This document shows positions 9,136 to 19,031 of a stretch of 64,000 nucleotides of DNA, one piece after another. Within the stretch, counting starts at the first letter, position 1; each line of letters starts with the position of its first letter. Source of the stretch: Acidobacteriota bacterium. GTDB taxonomy: Bacteria; Acidobacteriota; Vicinamibacteria; Vicinamibacterales; JAKQTR01. The notes beneath the pieces were generated by a model. That model ran no database searches. It worked only from the letters and a program-made list of their open reading frames with translations, and was not told the origin of the DNA. Made by a program: the position numbers and the translations under genes. Location of the stretch: positions 24,634 to 88,633 of the forward strand of contig JAPKZO010000037.1 in the NCBI GenBank assembly GCA_026393755.1, in the 5' to 3' direction.

Positions 9136-11073
9136 TCATGCGTGAATCTTCAAGAGACGCAGGGCGTTGGCAATTACCAGCAGCGACACGCCCATGTCGG
9201 ACGCGATGGCTGCCCACAGCGACGCGGCCCCGAACAGCGTCAGAACGACGAAGACGGCCTTGACCCCCAGCGACAGCGTGATGTTCTGGCGGATGATCGC
9301 CAGGGTGCGGCGCGAATGCCGGATCACCCACGGGACTTTCGCGAGATCGTCGGACATGAGCGCGATATCCGCCGTCTCGATGGCGACGTCGCTGCCGACG
9401 GCACCCATCGCAATCCCGAGCGTCGCCCGCGCCATCGCGGGCGCGTCGTTGACTCCGTCTCCGATCATGGCGACGCTGCCGTACTTCGCGGCCAGGCTCT
9501 CCACGGCCCTGACCTTGTCCTCCGGCAGCAGCTCCGCCATCACCTCGAGGATGCCCGCGTCTGTCGCAATCGCCTCTGCCGTCGGACGGTTGTCGCCGGT
9601 CAGCATCACTATGTGCCGGACGCCGAGCGCTCTCAGACGTGAGATGGCGTCGCGCGTCGCCGGGCGAATGGTATCCGCCAGGGCAATCATGCCGCAGACG
9701 TGGCCGGCGTTACCGATCACAACGACACTTCGGCCTGCGCTCGACAGTCGCTCGAGATCGGCGTGAATCGCCGCCGTCTCCTGAGCGCGCTCCTCGAGGT
9801 AGCGATGCGATCCGAGCCAGTACTGCGTCCCGTCGATGACGCCGGTGGCGCCCTTCCCGGGCAGGATCGTGAAGTCCGTCACCTGGGCTGGGGCCACATC
9901 CCTGCGCTTTGCATGGGCCAGGATGGCGAGAGCCAGCGGATGATTGCTGTGCATTTCGAGTCCCGCCGCGATCGCAAGAAGCTCCTGTTCGGTGTGCCCA
10001 CTGTCGGGGAGGACGGCGACGACGGCGGGCCGTCCCGTTGTCACGGTCCCGGTCTTGTCGAGCGCAATGGCCTGGATCGTCGCGGGCGCTTCGACGAACG
10101 CTCCACCCTTGATCAGCACACCATTGTGCGCGGCGGCGGCGAGCGAAGCCACCACGCTCACCGGGGTGGAGATGACCAGCGCACAGGGACACCCGATGAC
10201 GAGCAGGACCAGGGCGCTGTAGAACCACCCGCTCCAGTCACCGGCGACGAGCGGTCCGGTCAGTGCGATGGCTGTCGCGGCCGCGAGCACGACAGGCGTG
10301 TAGATGCGCGCAAACCGTTCGACCCACTGCTCGGCGGGGGCACGGTGGCTCTGAGCGGAGTCGATGAGGCGTCGAATGTGCGCGAGCGTGGAGTCGCCGG
10401 CGGGCCTGGTCGCCTCGACCTCGATGGCGCCTTCGCCATTGATCGTACCGGCGAAGACGTCGATGCCAGGCTCCTTGAGAATCGGCACGCTTTCGCCCGT
10501 AATGGGCGCCTGGTTCACGCTGCTCGTGCCGGCGACCACCCTCCCGTCGAGAGGAATCCGCTCGCCGGGCCGAACGGCAAAGCGTGCCCCCACCACCGCC
10601 TGAGAAGCCGGCACGTCCGAGTAACCGCCAGACACCACGAGACGGACCATGTCCGGGGCCAGTTCCATCAACTTCTCGACGGCTCGCCTCGCTCGACCGA
10701 CGCTCCAGGATTCGAGTGCGAGCGAGACCGCGAAGAGGAACGACACGGTGGCGGCTTCGAACCATTGGCCGATGGCGATCGCTCCGATGACGGCAATCGT
10801 CATCAGCAGGTTCATGTCAGGGCGGAAGGTCCGGATCGCGAACCAGGCGCGAGGCAGGATGCGCCAGACACCGGCTGCGATCGCAAGAGCGTAGATGACC
10901 TGGACCGGCGCTGGCACGGTGTGAGTGAGTCGCGCGCCTTCTGAGCCCAGCGCGGCGCTGACGCTTCCGGCGAGCGCCGCATGAAGGCCGAAACCCACGG
11001 CCGTGAACAACCCGCTTGCTGCGGTCAGCACCATGCGGCTCGTGCTGCGGCGTGCGCCACTGTCGACGGACAC
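9136..11073 (-). CDS. P1B-type heavy-metal-translocating ATPase (Zn/Cd/Pb type)
   Basis: This 645-residue ATPase has all core motifs: TGES at 192-195, the membrane metal site CPC at 295-297 and the phosphorylated Asp in DKTGT at 339-343. It also has SNHPLA with the HP dipeptide, and GDGVNDAPA. The last helix has DMGVSLLVIANALRLL; an Asp-x-Gly there is typical of the Zn2+/Cd2+/Pb2+ exporters (P1B-2). It lacks the usual N-terminal HMA metal-binding domain and Cys-rich tail. The GTG start at 11073 is preceded by GGAGG 8 nt upstream. It is the last gene of the metal-efflux block and would move metal from cytoplasm to periplasm, feeding the RND pump. Confidence 0.93.
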   Translation of the reverse strand: MSVDSGARRSTSRMVLTAASGLFTAVGFGLHAALAGSVSAALGSEGARLTHTVPAPVQVIYALAIAAGVWRILPRAWFAIRTFRPDMNLLMTIAVIGAIAIGQWFEAATVSFLFAVSLALESWSVGRARRAVEKLMELAPDMVRLVVSGGYSDVPASQAVVGARFAVRPGERIPLDGRVVAGTSSVNQAPITGESVPILKEPGIDVFAGTINGEGAIEVEATRPAGDSTLAHIRRLIDSAQSHRAPAEQWVERFARIYTPVVLAAATAIALTGPLVAGDWSGWFYSALVLLVIGCPCALVISTPVSVVASLAAAAHNGVLIKGGAFVEAPATIQAIALDKTGTVTTGRPAVVAVLPDSGHTEQELLAIAAGLEMHSNHPLALAILAHAKRRDVAPAQVTDFTILPGKGATGVIDGTQYWLGSHRYLEERAQETAAIHADLERLSSAGRSVVVIGNAGHVCGMIALADTIRPATRDAISRLRALGVRHIVMLTGDNRPTAEAIATDAGILEVMAELLPEDKVRAVESLAAKYGSVAMIGDGVNDAPAMARATLGIAMGAVGSDVAIETADIALMSDDLAKVPWVIRHSRRTLAIIRQNITLSLGVKAVFVVLTLFGAASLWAAIASDMGVSLLVIANALRLLKIHA

Positions 11074-11135
11074 GTGTCAGCCTCCGATCGGACGAGCGGG
11101 AGTAATTATCCCACCCTCGGGACTTGCGCCACGGG

Positions 11136-14100
11136 CTACTGGAGTTCCGTTTCCACCCGCTCCCGGGCAAACCACTGATACAGCGCCGGCAGCACCAGGA
11201 GGGTCAGCGCCGTCGAGGTCACCAGGCCGCCGATGACGACGATGGCCAGCGGACGTTGCACCTCGGAGCCCGGCCCCGTCGCGAAGACCATCGGAATGAG
11301 GCTGAGAATGGCGATACTGGCCGTCATCAGCACCGGCCGGAGCCGCGCCTCGCAGCCGACCCTCACCGCGTCAACCACGCTGGCGCCCTTGGCTCGAAGG
11401 TCCGAGATATACGAGATGAGCACGACGCCGTTCAGCACGGCGACGCCGAAGAGCACGATAAATCCCACCGAGGCCGGGACCGACAGGTAGAGTCCGGTGA
11501 GGAACAGCGCGAACACGCCGCCGACCATGGCGAACGGCAGGTTCACGAGGACAAGGCCTGCCAGCCAGACCGAATCGAAGGTGAAGAACAGCAGCAGGAA
11601 GATCAGCCCGACGACCACCGGCGTGATGACCATCAGCCGGCTCATCGCCTGTTGCTGGTTCTCGAACTGTCCGCCCCAGTTCAGGTAGTACCCGGGAGGC
11701 AGATCGATCGACTTCGCAATCCGCGCCTGCGCTTCTTTGACAAAGCCGCCGATGTCGCGGCCGACCACGTTCAGCTCAATCCCGATCCGCCGCTGGCCGT
11801 TCTCGCGGCTGATCTGCGTCGGCCCCTCGACCGTCTTCAGGTCGGCGAGCTGATTCAATGACACCCGATATCCGCCAGGCACGTCGACCAGGAGGCCGCC
11901 CAGGCCCTCAACCGATTGCCGGCGCTCGTCGGGAAGGCGCAGGGCGATGTCGAATGCGCGGTTCTGCTCGTACACCCGCGACAACGGCTTGCCGGCGACG
12001 GCGACGTCGATGACACTGAGCACGTCGCCCGTGTTGACGCCGTAGCGCGCGACCTTGTCTCGATCCACGGTCACCGTCAGGTAGGGCTGCCCGGCGAGCC
12101 GCTCCACCACCAGATCGGCGGCGCCGGGAATGCTCCCGAGGATCGTCCCGAGCTCTCCCGCTTTTCGCCTCAGCACGTCGGTGTCGTCGCCAAAGAGCTT
12201 GACGATGATCTGGGCGCGCGTCCCGGCGACCAGTTCGTCGATTCGGCATTGAATCGGCTGGCTGAACGTGAACACCATCCCGGGGATGTCCGCCAGCGAG
12301 TCGCGCATCTTCTCGATCAGCTCCTCCCTGGAGTGGGCGCTGGTCCACTGATCGCGGGGCTTGAGCACGCCGACAAATCCGGTCTTGTCCACGCCGCGCG
12401 CCTCGATGGCCACGCCGGTCTGCCCGGTGCGCGACACAATCGTCTCCAACTCCGGGAAGCGCTTCAGACGCTGTTCGACGTCGCCTATCGTCTTCATCGC
12501 CTGCTCGAGCGAGACGCCCGGAATCAGCTGAACATCCATGTCGAAGGCGCCCTCGTCCATCACGGGCATGAATTCGGTGCCGAGGCGCGGGATGAGCATG
12601 ATCGCGCCCACCAACGCCATACCGGCTGCCGCGATCACGACAACACGCCGGCGCAGCGCGAATCCCAGCATCGACAGATAGAGACGCCTGGCCACGCCCA
12701 TCACCGGGCTCTCCTTGTGCACGGGCTTGAGCACGACCAGGCAGAGCACCGGAGTGACGAAGATCGCGAAGACCACGGACGACAGGAGCGCGAGGGCCAC
12801 AGTGTAGGCAAGCGGCGAGAACATCTTGCCTTCCATCCCCTGCAGGGTGGCGATGGGAATGAAGGTCAACGCGATGATCAACTCGCCAAAGACGCTCGGC
12901 TTCTGCACCTCGACCGCGGCGCGGAGCACGGTGTCAAGCCTCGACTCGGTGTCGGGGCTCATCGCGAGGTGACGCTGGACATTCTCGACCTGGATGATCG
13001 TGGCGTCGACGACCATGCCGATCGAGATGGCGAGCCCCCCGAGCGACATCAGGTTCGCGTTTAGTCCCGTCCAGCGCATGATGATGAAGGTGAGGAGCCC
13101 CGACAGCGGCAGGGCGAGGATCACGACCAGCGCGCCCCTCGCGCTCCACAGGAACAGGACGAGCACCACGAGGACCAGGACGGACCCCTCGGCCAGCGCC
13201 TTCAGCACCGTACTGGTGCTCGCGTCGACGATGGACGAACGGTCGTAGAAGGAGACGATCTGCAGACCCTCGGGCAGCACGCGGCTCTGGTTGATCTCCC
13301 GGACCTTCGCTTCGACGTTCTTCACGACTTCGCGGCTGTTCTCGCCGCGGAGCATCATCACAATGCCGCCCACCACCTCGCGTTGGCCGTCCTTCTGTGC
13401 GGCGCCCTGTCGAATCGCATGATCGATGCGCACGTCTCCGATGTCGCGGATTGACACCGGCGTCCCCTTCTCGGCCTTGAGCACGATCCGGCGAATGTCC
13501 TCCTCTGATCGGATCAGGCCCACGCCGCGGATGATGTACTGCTCCGACCCCTGCGACACGACGTTGCCGCCGACGTTCGAGTTGTTGTTGCGGACCGCGT
13601 TGGCGACCGCATCCACCGAGAGGTCGTACTTCTGCAGCTTGTCCGGGTCCACCAGGATCTGGTACTGCTGCAGGTATCCCCCGAACGAGTTGATTTCGGT
13701 GACGCCGGGAATGCCCTTGAGCAGCGGCGTGACCATCCAGTCCTGGATCGTCCGGAGCCGGGTGAGGGTGGCCACCTGGTCCGCGGCCGCGGCGGTCTGA
13801 CTGCTCTCGAGCGTGTACTGATAGATCTCTCCCATCGCCGTCGCGATGGGCCCCATCTCGGTCTCGACGCCCTCCGGCAATGATCGCTCTATGGCGCCCA
13901 CGCGCTCGTGGACCTGCTGGCGCGCGAAGTACACATCCACATCGTCGTGAAACACGAGCGTCACGACCGAGAGGCCGTACTTCGTGACCGACCGCATCAT
14001 TACAAGACCCGGCAGGCCGCGCATCGCGTTCTCGAGTGGATACGTCACGAACTGCTCGATCTCGAGCGGCGACATGCCGGCCGCCGTGCTGACCACCTCG

Positions 14101-14246
14101 ACCTGGATGTTGGTGACGTCCGGGAAGGCGTCGATCGGAATGGTGCGAACCGCGTAGGCGCCGAGGCCGATCATCACCAGGACCGCCAGGCCTACGACCA
14201 GGCGTTTCCGGAGCGAGAAGGCCATCAACCGTTCCAGCATGTGCAA
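11136..14246 (-). CDS. CusA/CzcA-family heavy-metal efflux RND transporter
   Basis: This 1036-residue inner-membrane proton antiporter forms the pump of a tripartite metal exporter. The N-terminus (AFSLRKRLVVGLAVLV, then IPIDAFPDVTNIQVEV) is the CusA/CzcA signature, with the PDVTN loop. TM4 carries GLAISIGMVVDATII with the conserved Asp. About twelve membrane helices and two large periplasmic loops are recognisable. An ATG 6 nt further in (14240) is an alternative start. It sits 22 nt after the adaptor gene and 62 nt before the P-type ATPase, in one transcription direction, so a single operon is likely. The transported metal (Cu/Ag or Co/Zn/Cd) cannot be fixed, though the neighbouring ATPase favours Zn/Cd. 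Confidence 0.93.
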   Translation of the reverse strand: MHMLERLMAFSLRKRLVVGLAVLVMIGLGAYAVRTIPIDAFPDVTNIQVEVVSTAAGMSPLEIEQFVTYPLENAMRGLPGLVMMRSVTKYGLSVVTLVFHDDVDVYFARQQVHERVGAIERSLPEGVETEMGPIATAMGEIYQYTLESSQTAAAADQVATLTRLRTIQDWMVTPLLKGIPGVTEINSFGGYLQQYQILVDPDKLQKYDLSVDAVANAVRNNNSNVGGNVVSQGSEQYIIRGVGLIRSEEDIRRIVLKAEKGTPVSIRDIGDVRIDHAIRQGAAQKDGQREVVGGIVMMLRGENSREVVKNVEAKVREINQSRVLPEGLQIVSFYDRSSIVDASTSTVLKALAEGSVLVLVVLVLFLWSARGALVVILALPLSGLLTFIIMRWTGLNANLMSLGGLAISIGMVVDATIIQVENVQRHLAMSPDTESRLDTVLRAAVEVQKPSVFGELIIALTFIPIATLQGMEGKMFSPLAYTVALALLSSVVFAIFVTPVLCLVVLKPVHKESPVMGVARRLYLSMLGFALRRRVVVIAAAGMALVGAIMLIPRLGTEFMPVMDEGAFDMDVQLIPGVSLEQAMKTIGDVEQRLKRFPELETIVSRTGQTGVAIEARGVDKTGFVGVLKPRDQWTSAHSREELIEKMRDSLADIPGMVFTFSQPIQCRIDELVAGTRAQIIVKLFGDDTDVLRRKAGELGTILGSIPGAADLVVERLAGQPYLTVTVDRDKVARYGVNTGDVLSVIDVAVAGKPLSRVYEQNRAFDIALRLPDERRQSVEGLGGLLVDVPGGYRVSLNQLADLKTVEGPTQISRENGQRRIGIELNVVGRDIGGFVKEAQARIAKSIDLPPGYYLNWGGQFENQQQAMSRLMVITPVVVGLIFLLLFFTFDSVWLAGLVLVNLPFAMVGGVFALFLTGLYLSVPASVGFIVLFGVAVLNGVVLISYISDLRAKGASVVDAVRVGCEARLRPVLMTASIAILSLIPMVFATGPGSEVQRPLAIVVIGGLVTSTALTLLVLPALYQWFARERVETELQ

Positions 14247-14268
14247 ATATCCTCTGCCAGGGTCGCGG

Positions 14269-15486
14269 CTACTCGCCGGCCAGCGTCGATTTCAGGAGTT
14301 CCGCCTTGAGGTTGAAGGCTCCGGCGATGACCACCATTTCCGATCCATCCAGCCCGCGTCGCATCGCGCGCCGCGCGCCGACACGGTCGCCGGTTTCCAC
14401 CAGGCGCGCCACAAACCTGTCCGCGCCTTCGCGCACGAACACCACCGACTCGCCGCCGATCGTCTGGATGGCTTCCTGAGGAAGCGTCAGCACGTCGCGC
14501 GTGCTCACCGCGTTTGGCAATTCGCCCTGGATGTACATGTTCGGCTTGAGGAGCCGCCCGTCATTGCGCACGATCACCCGGACTTTGACCGTGCGGGTCT
14601 TCTCGTCCACGATGTCGCCCACGTGATCCACCCGGCCCTGCCAGACGCGGTCGGGGTAGATGCTCGTCGTGATGCGCACCTCACGGCCGCGCGCCACGAG
14701 CGGCAGGTCGGTCTCGCGCGCGTCGAGAAGCGCCCAGAGCGTGGAGAGATCGGAGACCGTCAGCAGCATCTTCTGGGGCTCGATGTGCTGCCCATTGATC
14801 ACGTCCCGCTCGACGACATGGCCCGCGATCGGGGCCGTCAGCGTGAGGTATGGCTCGGCGAGGTCGTCCATCGCCGCGGTGCCGTTGTTCGGCCGGCGCG
14901 CCTGGCGGAGCAACTGTTCGACAGCCGCCTGCTCGAGGCCGTAGGAGTGCAGATTCGATTCGGCCACGGCGAATTCACTCGAGGCATTCTCGAATTCGGT
15001 CCGTCGTCTGAGGTGTTCCCTCTGATCGATGGCTTCCTGCTTCAGGAGAATCTCCGCCCGCTCGAACTCGCGCCGCGCCAGTTCGAGCCTGGAGCCAGCC
15101 TGCAGGTAAGCGGTCTTGGCCTGCGCCAGCGCAGGCGCGTGCACCGTGACCAGCGCCTGGTGCTGACGGACCTCGTCGCCCACCTGAGCGTCGACCAATA
15201 TCACCTTGCCGTCGAGCAGCGAGGTGATCTGCGCCGTGTGCTGCAGGTCGAGGCTCAGCACGCCGGGAAGCGCGATCGCACCGGCGACCGTGGTGCGCGC
15301 CGCCTGGGCGACCTCGATGCCCCACTTCTTCTGAATCTCGGCGGACGCGCGAACGGTGTTCCGATCCGCGGCCTGATCGGATCTGGATTGCTGCGTCTCC
15401 GGCGGCTGACTGACGGCGCTGGCAGCCTTGCATCCTCCGCACGCGACCACACCGGCGAGCGTCAGGCCGATCCACGAGCTCTTCAT
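14269..15486 (-). CDS. RND efflux periplasmic adaptor subunit (CusB/CzcB-like)
   Basis: This 405-residue membrane-fusion protein links the RND pump to the TolC channel. The N-terminus MKSSWIGLTLAGVVACGGC looks like a lipoprotein signal, with lipidation at the first or second Cys. The expected order is present: a barrel-sandwich half (VILVDAQVGDEVRQHQAL), an alpha-helical hairpin at about 115-205, the second half (TLTAPIAGHVVERDVINGQ) and beta-barrel domains. It overlaps the end of the TolC gene by 4 nt, so translation is probably coupled. Confidence 0.9.
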   Translation of the reverse strand: MKSSWIGLTLAGVVACGGCKAASAVSQPPETQQSRSDQAADRNTVRASAEIQKKWGIEVAQAARTTVAGAIALPGVLSLDLQHTAQITSLLDGKVILVDAQVGDEVRQHQALVTVHAPALAQAKTAYLQAGSRLELARREFERAEILLKQEAIDQREHLRRRTEFENASSEFAVAESNLHSYGLEQAAVEQLLRQARRPNNGTAAMDDLAEPYLTLTAPIAGHVVERDVINGQHIEPQKMLLTVSDLSTLWALLDARETDLPLVARGREVRITTSIYPDRVWQGRVDHVGDIVDEKTRTVKVRVIVRNDGRLLKPNMYIQGELPNAVSTRDVLTLPQEAIQTIGGESVVFVREGADRFVARLVETGDRVGARRAMRRGLDGSEMVVIAGAFNLKAELLKSTLAGE

Positions 15487-16778
15487 CGCATCTCCTTTCC
15501 CTGGGCCGCTGCGGGTGTCCCCACGGCCGCCTCGTACTGAAACAGGCTGATCCGGTAGTCGAAGCGCGCACGGTTCTCGGTGCGCAGGGCCTCTCGAAGC
15601 GCTCGCTGGGCGTCGAGGTAGTCGATCAGCGTGGCAGCGCCGCTGCGGTACGACGCCAGCACGATGTCGCGCGCCTCGCGCGCGCTCTTCAGGTACTCTC
15701 CCTCGACATACCTGACACGGCGACGCGTCACATCAATCGCGTTCAGCGCCTCCTGCACGTCGAGCGACACCTGGATCTCGGCAGCCGCCAGTCGCGCCGT
15801 CGCCTGTTGTTGCTCGGCGCTCGCCCGGGCCACCGCCGCTTCGTTTCGGTTGAAGATCGGCAGCGGCACGCCGAACGAGAAGATCAACCCGTTCGCGCCG
15901 AAGTCCCGCTTGACGCCGGCTTCGACGAAGATGGACGGGGTTCGGAGCGCTCGCTGCAGGCGAAACCCGGCCTCCGCGCGTTCACGTTCGCGGCGGGCTG
16001 CGTCCAGGTCGGGCCGGCTGGCCAGCGCCAGGCTGATCGGCGCGTCCGTCGCCGCTGGCTGCGGCTCAATGGTCGCGGCGATCGGCGGCGGCAGCAGATC
16101 GTCTACCGTGTCGAACGGCTGATCGAGCGGTCTCAGGTCGAGAAGCGCGAGCAAGGCGCTGCGGCTGTTCTTCAGCGCGAGTTCCGCCACGAAGGCATCG
16201 TCTGCGAAGCGGAACCGCTCCACCTGGAGACGGCGCAACTCGACGCCGGACAGTTCGCCCTGCTCGTATCGGACCCGGTTCAGCGCCAGCACCTTGTCGA
16301 TTTCCTCGAGCGTCGTGCGCGCCACCTCGTCGTCTACCTTGGCAAGCACGACCTGCATGTACGCGCGACGGACCTCGAAGCGCAACTGGCGGAGCGCGTC
16401 GCGCGAGACGGCCCGGGCGACGTCAGCCCCGCGCTGCGCCTGCTCGGTCCGAAACCGCCGGCGTCCGCCCGGTTCGAGTTCCTGCTGAACGTTGAAAGCC
16501 AGCTCCTGGTTGTCGAAGAACGGCGGCCGATTCTGCTCCGATAGCGGAATCCCCTCGGAGCTGAGCGTGAAGACCGGGTTCGGCCGCTTGCCGGCGCCCA
16601 TCACGTCGGCGTCCGACGCCACGACGCCTTGTTGGGCGACCACGAGCTGGGGATTGCGCGCTTCGGCAATGCGAAGCGCGTCGTCGAGCGAAAGCCTGGC
16701 AGGCACCACCGAGCTCTGGGCCAGCAGGCTGCCGGCGCCGGCCAGGAGCAGTCCACACACGAGAAACGCTCGATTCAT
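15483..16778 (-). CDS. TolC-family outer membrane efflux protein
   Basis: Starting at 16778 the protein has 431 residues and a clear signal peptide (MNRAFLVCGLLLAGAGSLLAQ). The sequence shows the two repeated outer membrane efflux protein halves, each with long Arg/Ala/Glu-rich helices (LSLDDALRIAEARNPQLVVAQQG in the first half). It forms the outer-membrane exit channel for the adaptor and RND pump that follow. Longer in-frame readings to 16952 would put the signal peptide in the middle of the protein and are rejected. Confidence 0.9.
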   Translation of the reverse strand: MNRAFLVCGLLLAGAGSLLAQSSVVPARLSLDDALRIAEARNPQLVVAQQGVVASDADVMGAGKRPNPVFTLSSEGIPLSEQNRPPFFDNQELAFNVQQELEPGGRRRFRTEQAQRGADVARAVSRDALRQLRFEVRRAYMQVVLAKVDDEVARTTLEEIDKVLALNRVRYEQGELSGVELRRLQVERFRFADDAFVAELALKNSRSALLALLDLRPLDQPFDTVDDLLPPPIAATIEPQPAATDAPISLALASRPDLDAARRERERAEAGFRLQRALRTPSIFVEAGVKRDFGANGLIFSFGVPLPIFNRNEAAVARASAEQQQATARLAAAEIQVSLDVQEALNAIDVTRRRVRYVEGEYLKSAREARDIVLASYRSGAATLIDYLDAQRALREALRTENRARFDYRISLFQYEAAVGTPAAAQGKEMR

Positions 16779-16848
16779 GACACAACCATGGCGTAGGGCA
16801 CGCCAGCTACACGAGATGAACGACGAGAAGGGCAGTCGTGTCGAGTGG

Positions 16849-17187
16849 CTAGCGAGAATGCTGTGGCGGGTGATAGAGCTGGGCGATCGAGGCGGCGGGG
16901 ATAAAATCAAGGCAGAACGGATCGACGGCCGACGATCGCGGCGGTTCGACAATCAGAACGCCTGCCGAAAGCGTGATTGAATGCGCGTGACAGAAGCAGT
17001 GATCAGGATGCAGCAGCCCGGAGTGGTTCGGGGGACTCGTGTTGTGGTGCGACAGGCAAGATGCCGGACAGTCGCCGGAGAAGACATCCGCCGCGCAGAA
17101 ATCCGGCCAGGCGAGATCGACGCTGATCCACGCCAGCAGAAACAGCGTGGCGCAACGAATCCAGCCGTGTCGTGTCAGCGAACGCAT
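16849..17187 (-). CDS. Small His/Cys-rich secreted protein, candidate metal binder
   Basis: This 112-residue protein has a hydrophobic N-terminal segment (CATLFLLAWISVDLAWP). It is followed by closely spaced Cys and His: CPASCLSHH, HPDHCFCHAH. It lies 70 nt upstream of the TolC gene on the same strand and is the first gene of the metal-efflux block. The His/Cys pattern and position suggest a periplasmic metal sensor, chaperone or buffer. No known family was recognised. Confidence 0.6.
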   Translation of the reverse strand: MRSLTRHGWIRCATLFLLAWISVDLAWPDFCAADVFSGDCPASCLSHHNTSPPNHSGLLHPDHCFCHAHSITLSAGVLIVEPPRSSAVDPFCLDFIPAASIAQLYHPPQHSR

Positions 17188-17446
17188 CGGTGCGTCGCAT
17201 CATAGCAGGAGTGGAAGCGGGGGCAAAACGGGGAGCGGGCTGGGGCCCACGAGAGGACGGTTCCTCCGCGTCCCCGCTCACTCAAGCCGGCAAAACATGC
17301 CTTACCGGGACGGGTCGCCGACCTGACGGTTGCGCTCTTCGCGCAGCCCGTCTCGGCCCTATCGGCACGTTTTGCAGACTGGCGCTGTCGGCTTGGTTCG
17401 AGGGGCCGCTTCGGAAGCCGTCCCCTCGACGGCCTAGCCCGCCTCA

Positions 17447-18343
17447 TTACTTGACGATCGTCGCCTTCACCTCGAGCGTGACCTTGCGATCGGTCAGCGG
17501 GTCGGCCGACTGGCTGAGGATGGTCTGCACGCCGTCGCTCAGAATCGACGTCACACTTTGAGTAATCGCCGTCGTTCTTGAGGCATCGTCCGATCCCGCA
17601 TCAGCCAGCAACTGGTATTCCAGAGACGCGCGAAGACGAATCCTGTTGCCCTCCAACTCAGGCGAGGCATCAATCGACAGCGGCATGCTGATGTAACTCA
17701 TGGAGCCCTTTTGTTGGGGCAACCGCGCGTTCGAGCGAATGCGCCCCGACTCGCCATCAGCCACGTTCATCGTGACCATCTTCTTCACGGGCGTTGCCGA
17801 GCCGATCTGATCAGTGATCGTGAACTCCAGCCGCAGGTTGACCAGCTGTCCCTTGACCATTCGCGTAGCTTGCACCTTTGGCAGCTCGATCCTGGAAGTC
17901 GCCGGTGGCGCCGGCGCTTGAGGTGCTCTGGCGGCACGTGGAGCCGGAGGTGGAACCGGTGGGGCGGGTGGCGGCGGCGGTGCCTGCACGTCGTCGCCAA
18001 CCGTGTCCAGCGTCACCTTGGGAGAGGCGGCAGTGGGTCTGACCACCTTCGGGCTCGGCGGTCGTGTGGCGGCAACGACTTTCGGCGACTGCACCGTCTG
18101 CGCTTCGGCTGCAGCCAGCGCTTCCACGGCAGTCAGTGTGCTGATGGCGGCGACCGGGGCCACTTGTGCCACCGGCGCCGTGACCCGGCTCACGCCGGGA
18201 ACCGGTGATGTGGCGGCCACCGGCGCAACCGCTGCAATGGCCGGCGCGGCGGGCACAGGACGTGTTGGTGTTTGCGCGGAGGCAAGGGCGGCGACGGTCA
18301 GCAGGGCCGCCGATGTCGTGACAAGAGTCAATCTGACGTTCAT
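17447..18343 (-). CDS. Secreted Ala/Pro/Val-rich protein with C-terminal beta domain
   Basis: The start at 18343 follows AGGAG and a signal peptide (MNVRLTLVTTSAALLTVAALASAQ), giving 298 residues. Residues 25-170 are low-complexity Ala, Pro, Val and Thr, like a flexible cell-wall or periplasm-spanning linker. The last 120 residues look like a compact beta domain with alternating hydrophobics (LRLEFTITDQIGSATPVKK). It follows the anti-sigma gene in the same direction after 112 nt. This suggests it is under the control of that sigma factor or takes part in its signalling. The family is not recognised. Confidence 0.65.
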   Translation of the reverse strand: MNVRLTLVTTSAALLTVAALASAQTPTRPVPAAPAIAAVAPVAATSPVPGVSRVTAPVAQVAPVAAISTLTAVEALAAAEAQTVQSPKVVAATRPPSPKVVRPTAASPKVTLDTVGDDVQAPPPPPAPPVPPPAPRAARAPQAPAPPATSRIELPKVQATRMVKGQLVNLRLEFTITDQIGSATPVKKMVTMNVADGESGRIRSNARLPQQKGSMSYISMPLSIDASPELEGNRIRLRASLEYQLLADAGSDDASRTTAITQSVTSILSDGVQTILSQSADPLTDRKVTLEVKATIVK

Positions 18344-18455
18344 CGTTCGATTCTCCTTTGTGCTTCGACTCGCAACTACGATTGCGTGTTCTTGTGTGAT
18401 GATCCGGTCCAAACGCGCCCTCGGCGCGAAGTCCTGAGGGAACGGGTTCGTCTTC

Positions 18456-19031
18456 CTATCTCTGAATCGAAGGATTGTGTGGCTCACCGGAGCCGACGGA
18501 AATGTCCGGAATCGTGATGGGTTTGAGATCTCCAAGCGGTTCGATGTCGATGTCCGGAATGTGGATGGCCTCTGGCCCGAGCTCCGGAATGACGATGGGA
18601 TCCAGTCGCGCGAGCGCGGTCGGACCCATCTCCGGCGTAGGTATCACGTTCTCGTCAGGCTGCACGGCGGCCACGCCGCGCGCCACAGGCTTGGCGGTCC
18701 CGCCTGTCTCCAGCCCCGCGCTGACGAGATTCCCGGAGGGCTGCGGTTGCGACGGTGTCGTGACCGCGGCGGGTGTCGATGATGTGTCGTGTCTCGCGGT
18801 GGCTGACTCGGGCCGATCCCCGGGACGCGCGACCCACAGGGCCGTCGCCACCGTCAGAACCAGAACCGCCACCCCGGCAGCCAGAGCCCAACGAGGCAGA
18901 ACGGCCGAACCGGGGCGCGGGGCGCTTTCGATACGCGCCAGTACTTCGGCGCGCATTCCGGCGGGTGCATCGAGCGCCGTCATCTCGCGCGCGACGGCAT
19001 CGATCGCTTGATCGAGTGGCGTCTCAGACAT
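18456..19031 (-). CDS. Membrane-anchored anti-sigma factor
   Basis: This 191-residue protein has a short cytoplasmic N-terminal helix region (LDQAIDAVAREMTALDAPAGMRAEVLARIE), one membrane helix at about 48-70 (WALAAGVAVLVLTVATALWV) and a periplasmic Pro/Thr-rich tail. No zinc-binding HxxxCxxC is present, so it is not a classical ZAS-type anti-sigma factor. Its start overlaps the end of the ECF sigma gene by 8 nt, the usual arrangement for a sigma/anti-sigma pair. Confidence 0.75.
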   Translation of the reverse strand: MSETPLDQAIDAVAREMTALDAPAGMRAEVLARIESAPRPGSAVLPRWALAAGVAVLVLTVATALWVARPGDRPESATARHDTSSTPAAVTTPSQPQPSGNLVSAGLETGGTAKPVARGVAAVQPDENVIPTPEMGPTALARLDPIVIPELGPEAIHIPDIDIEPLGDLKPITIPDISVGSGEPHNPSIQR

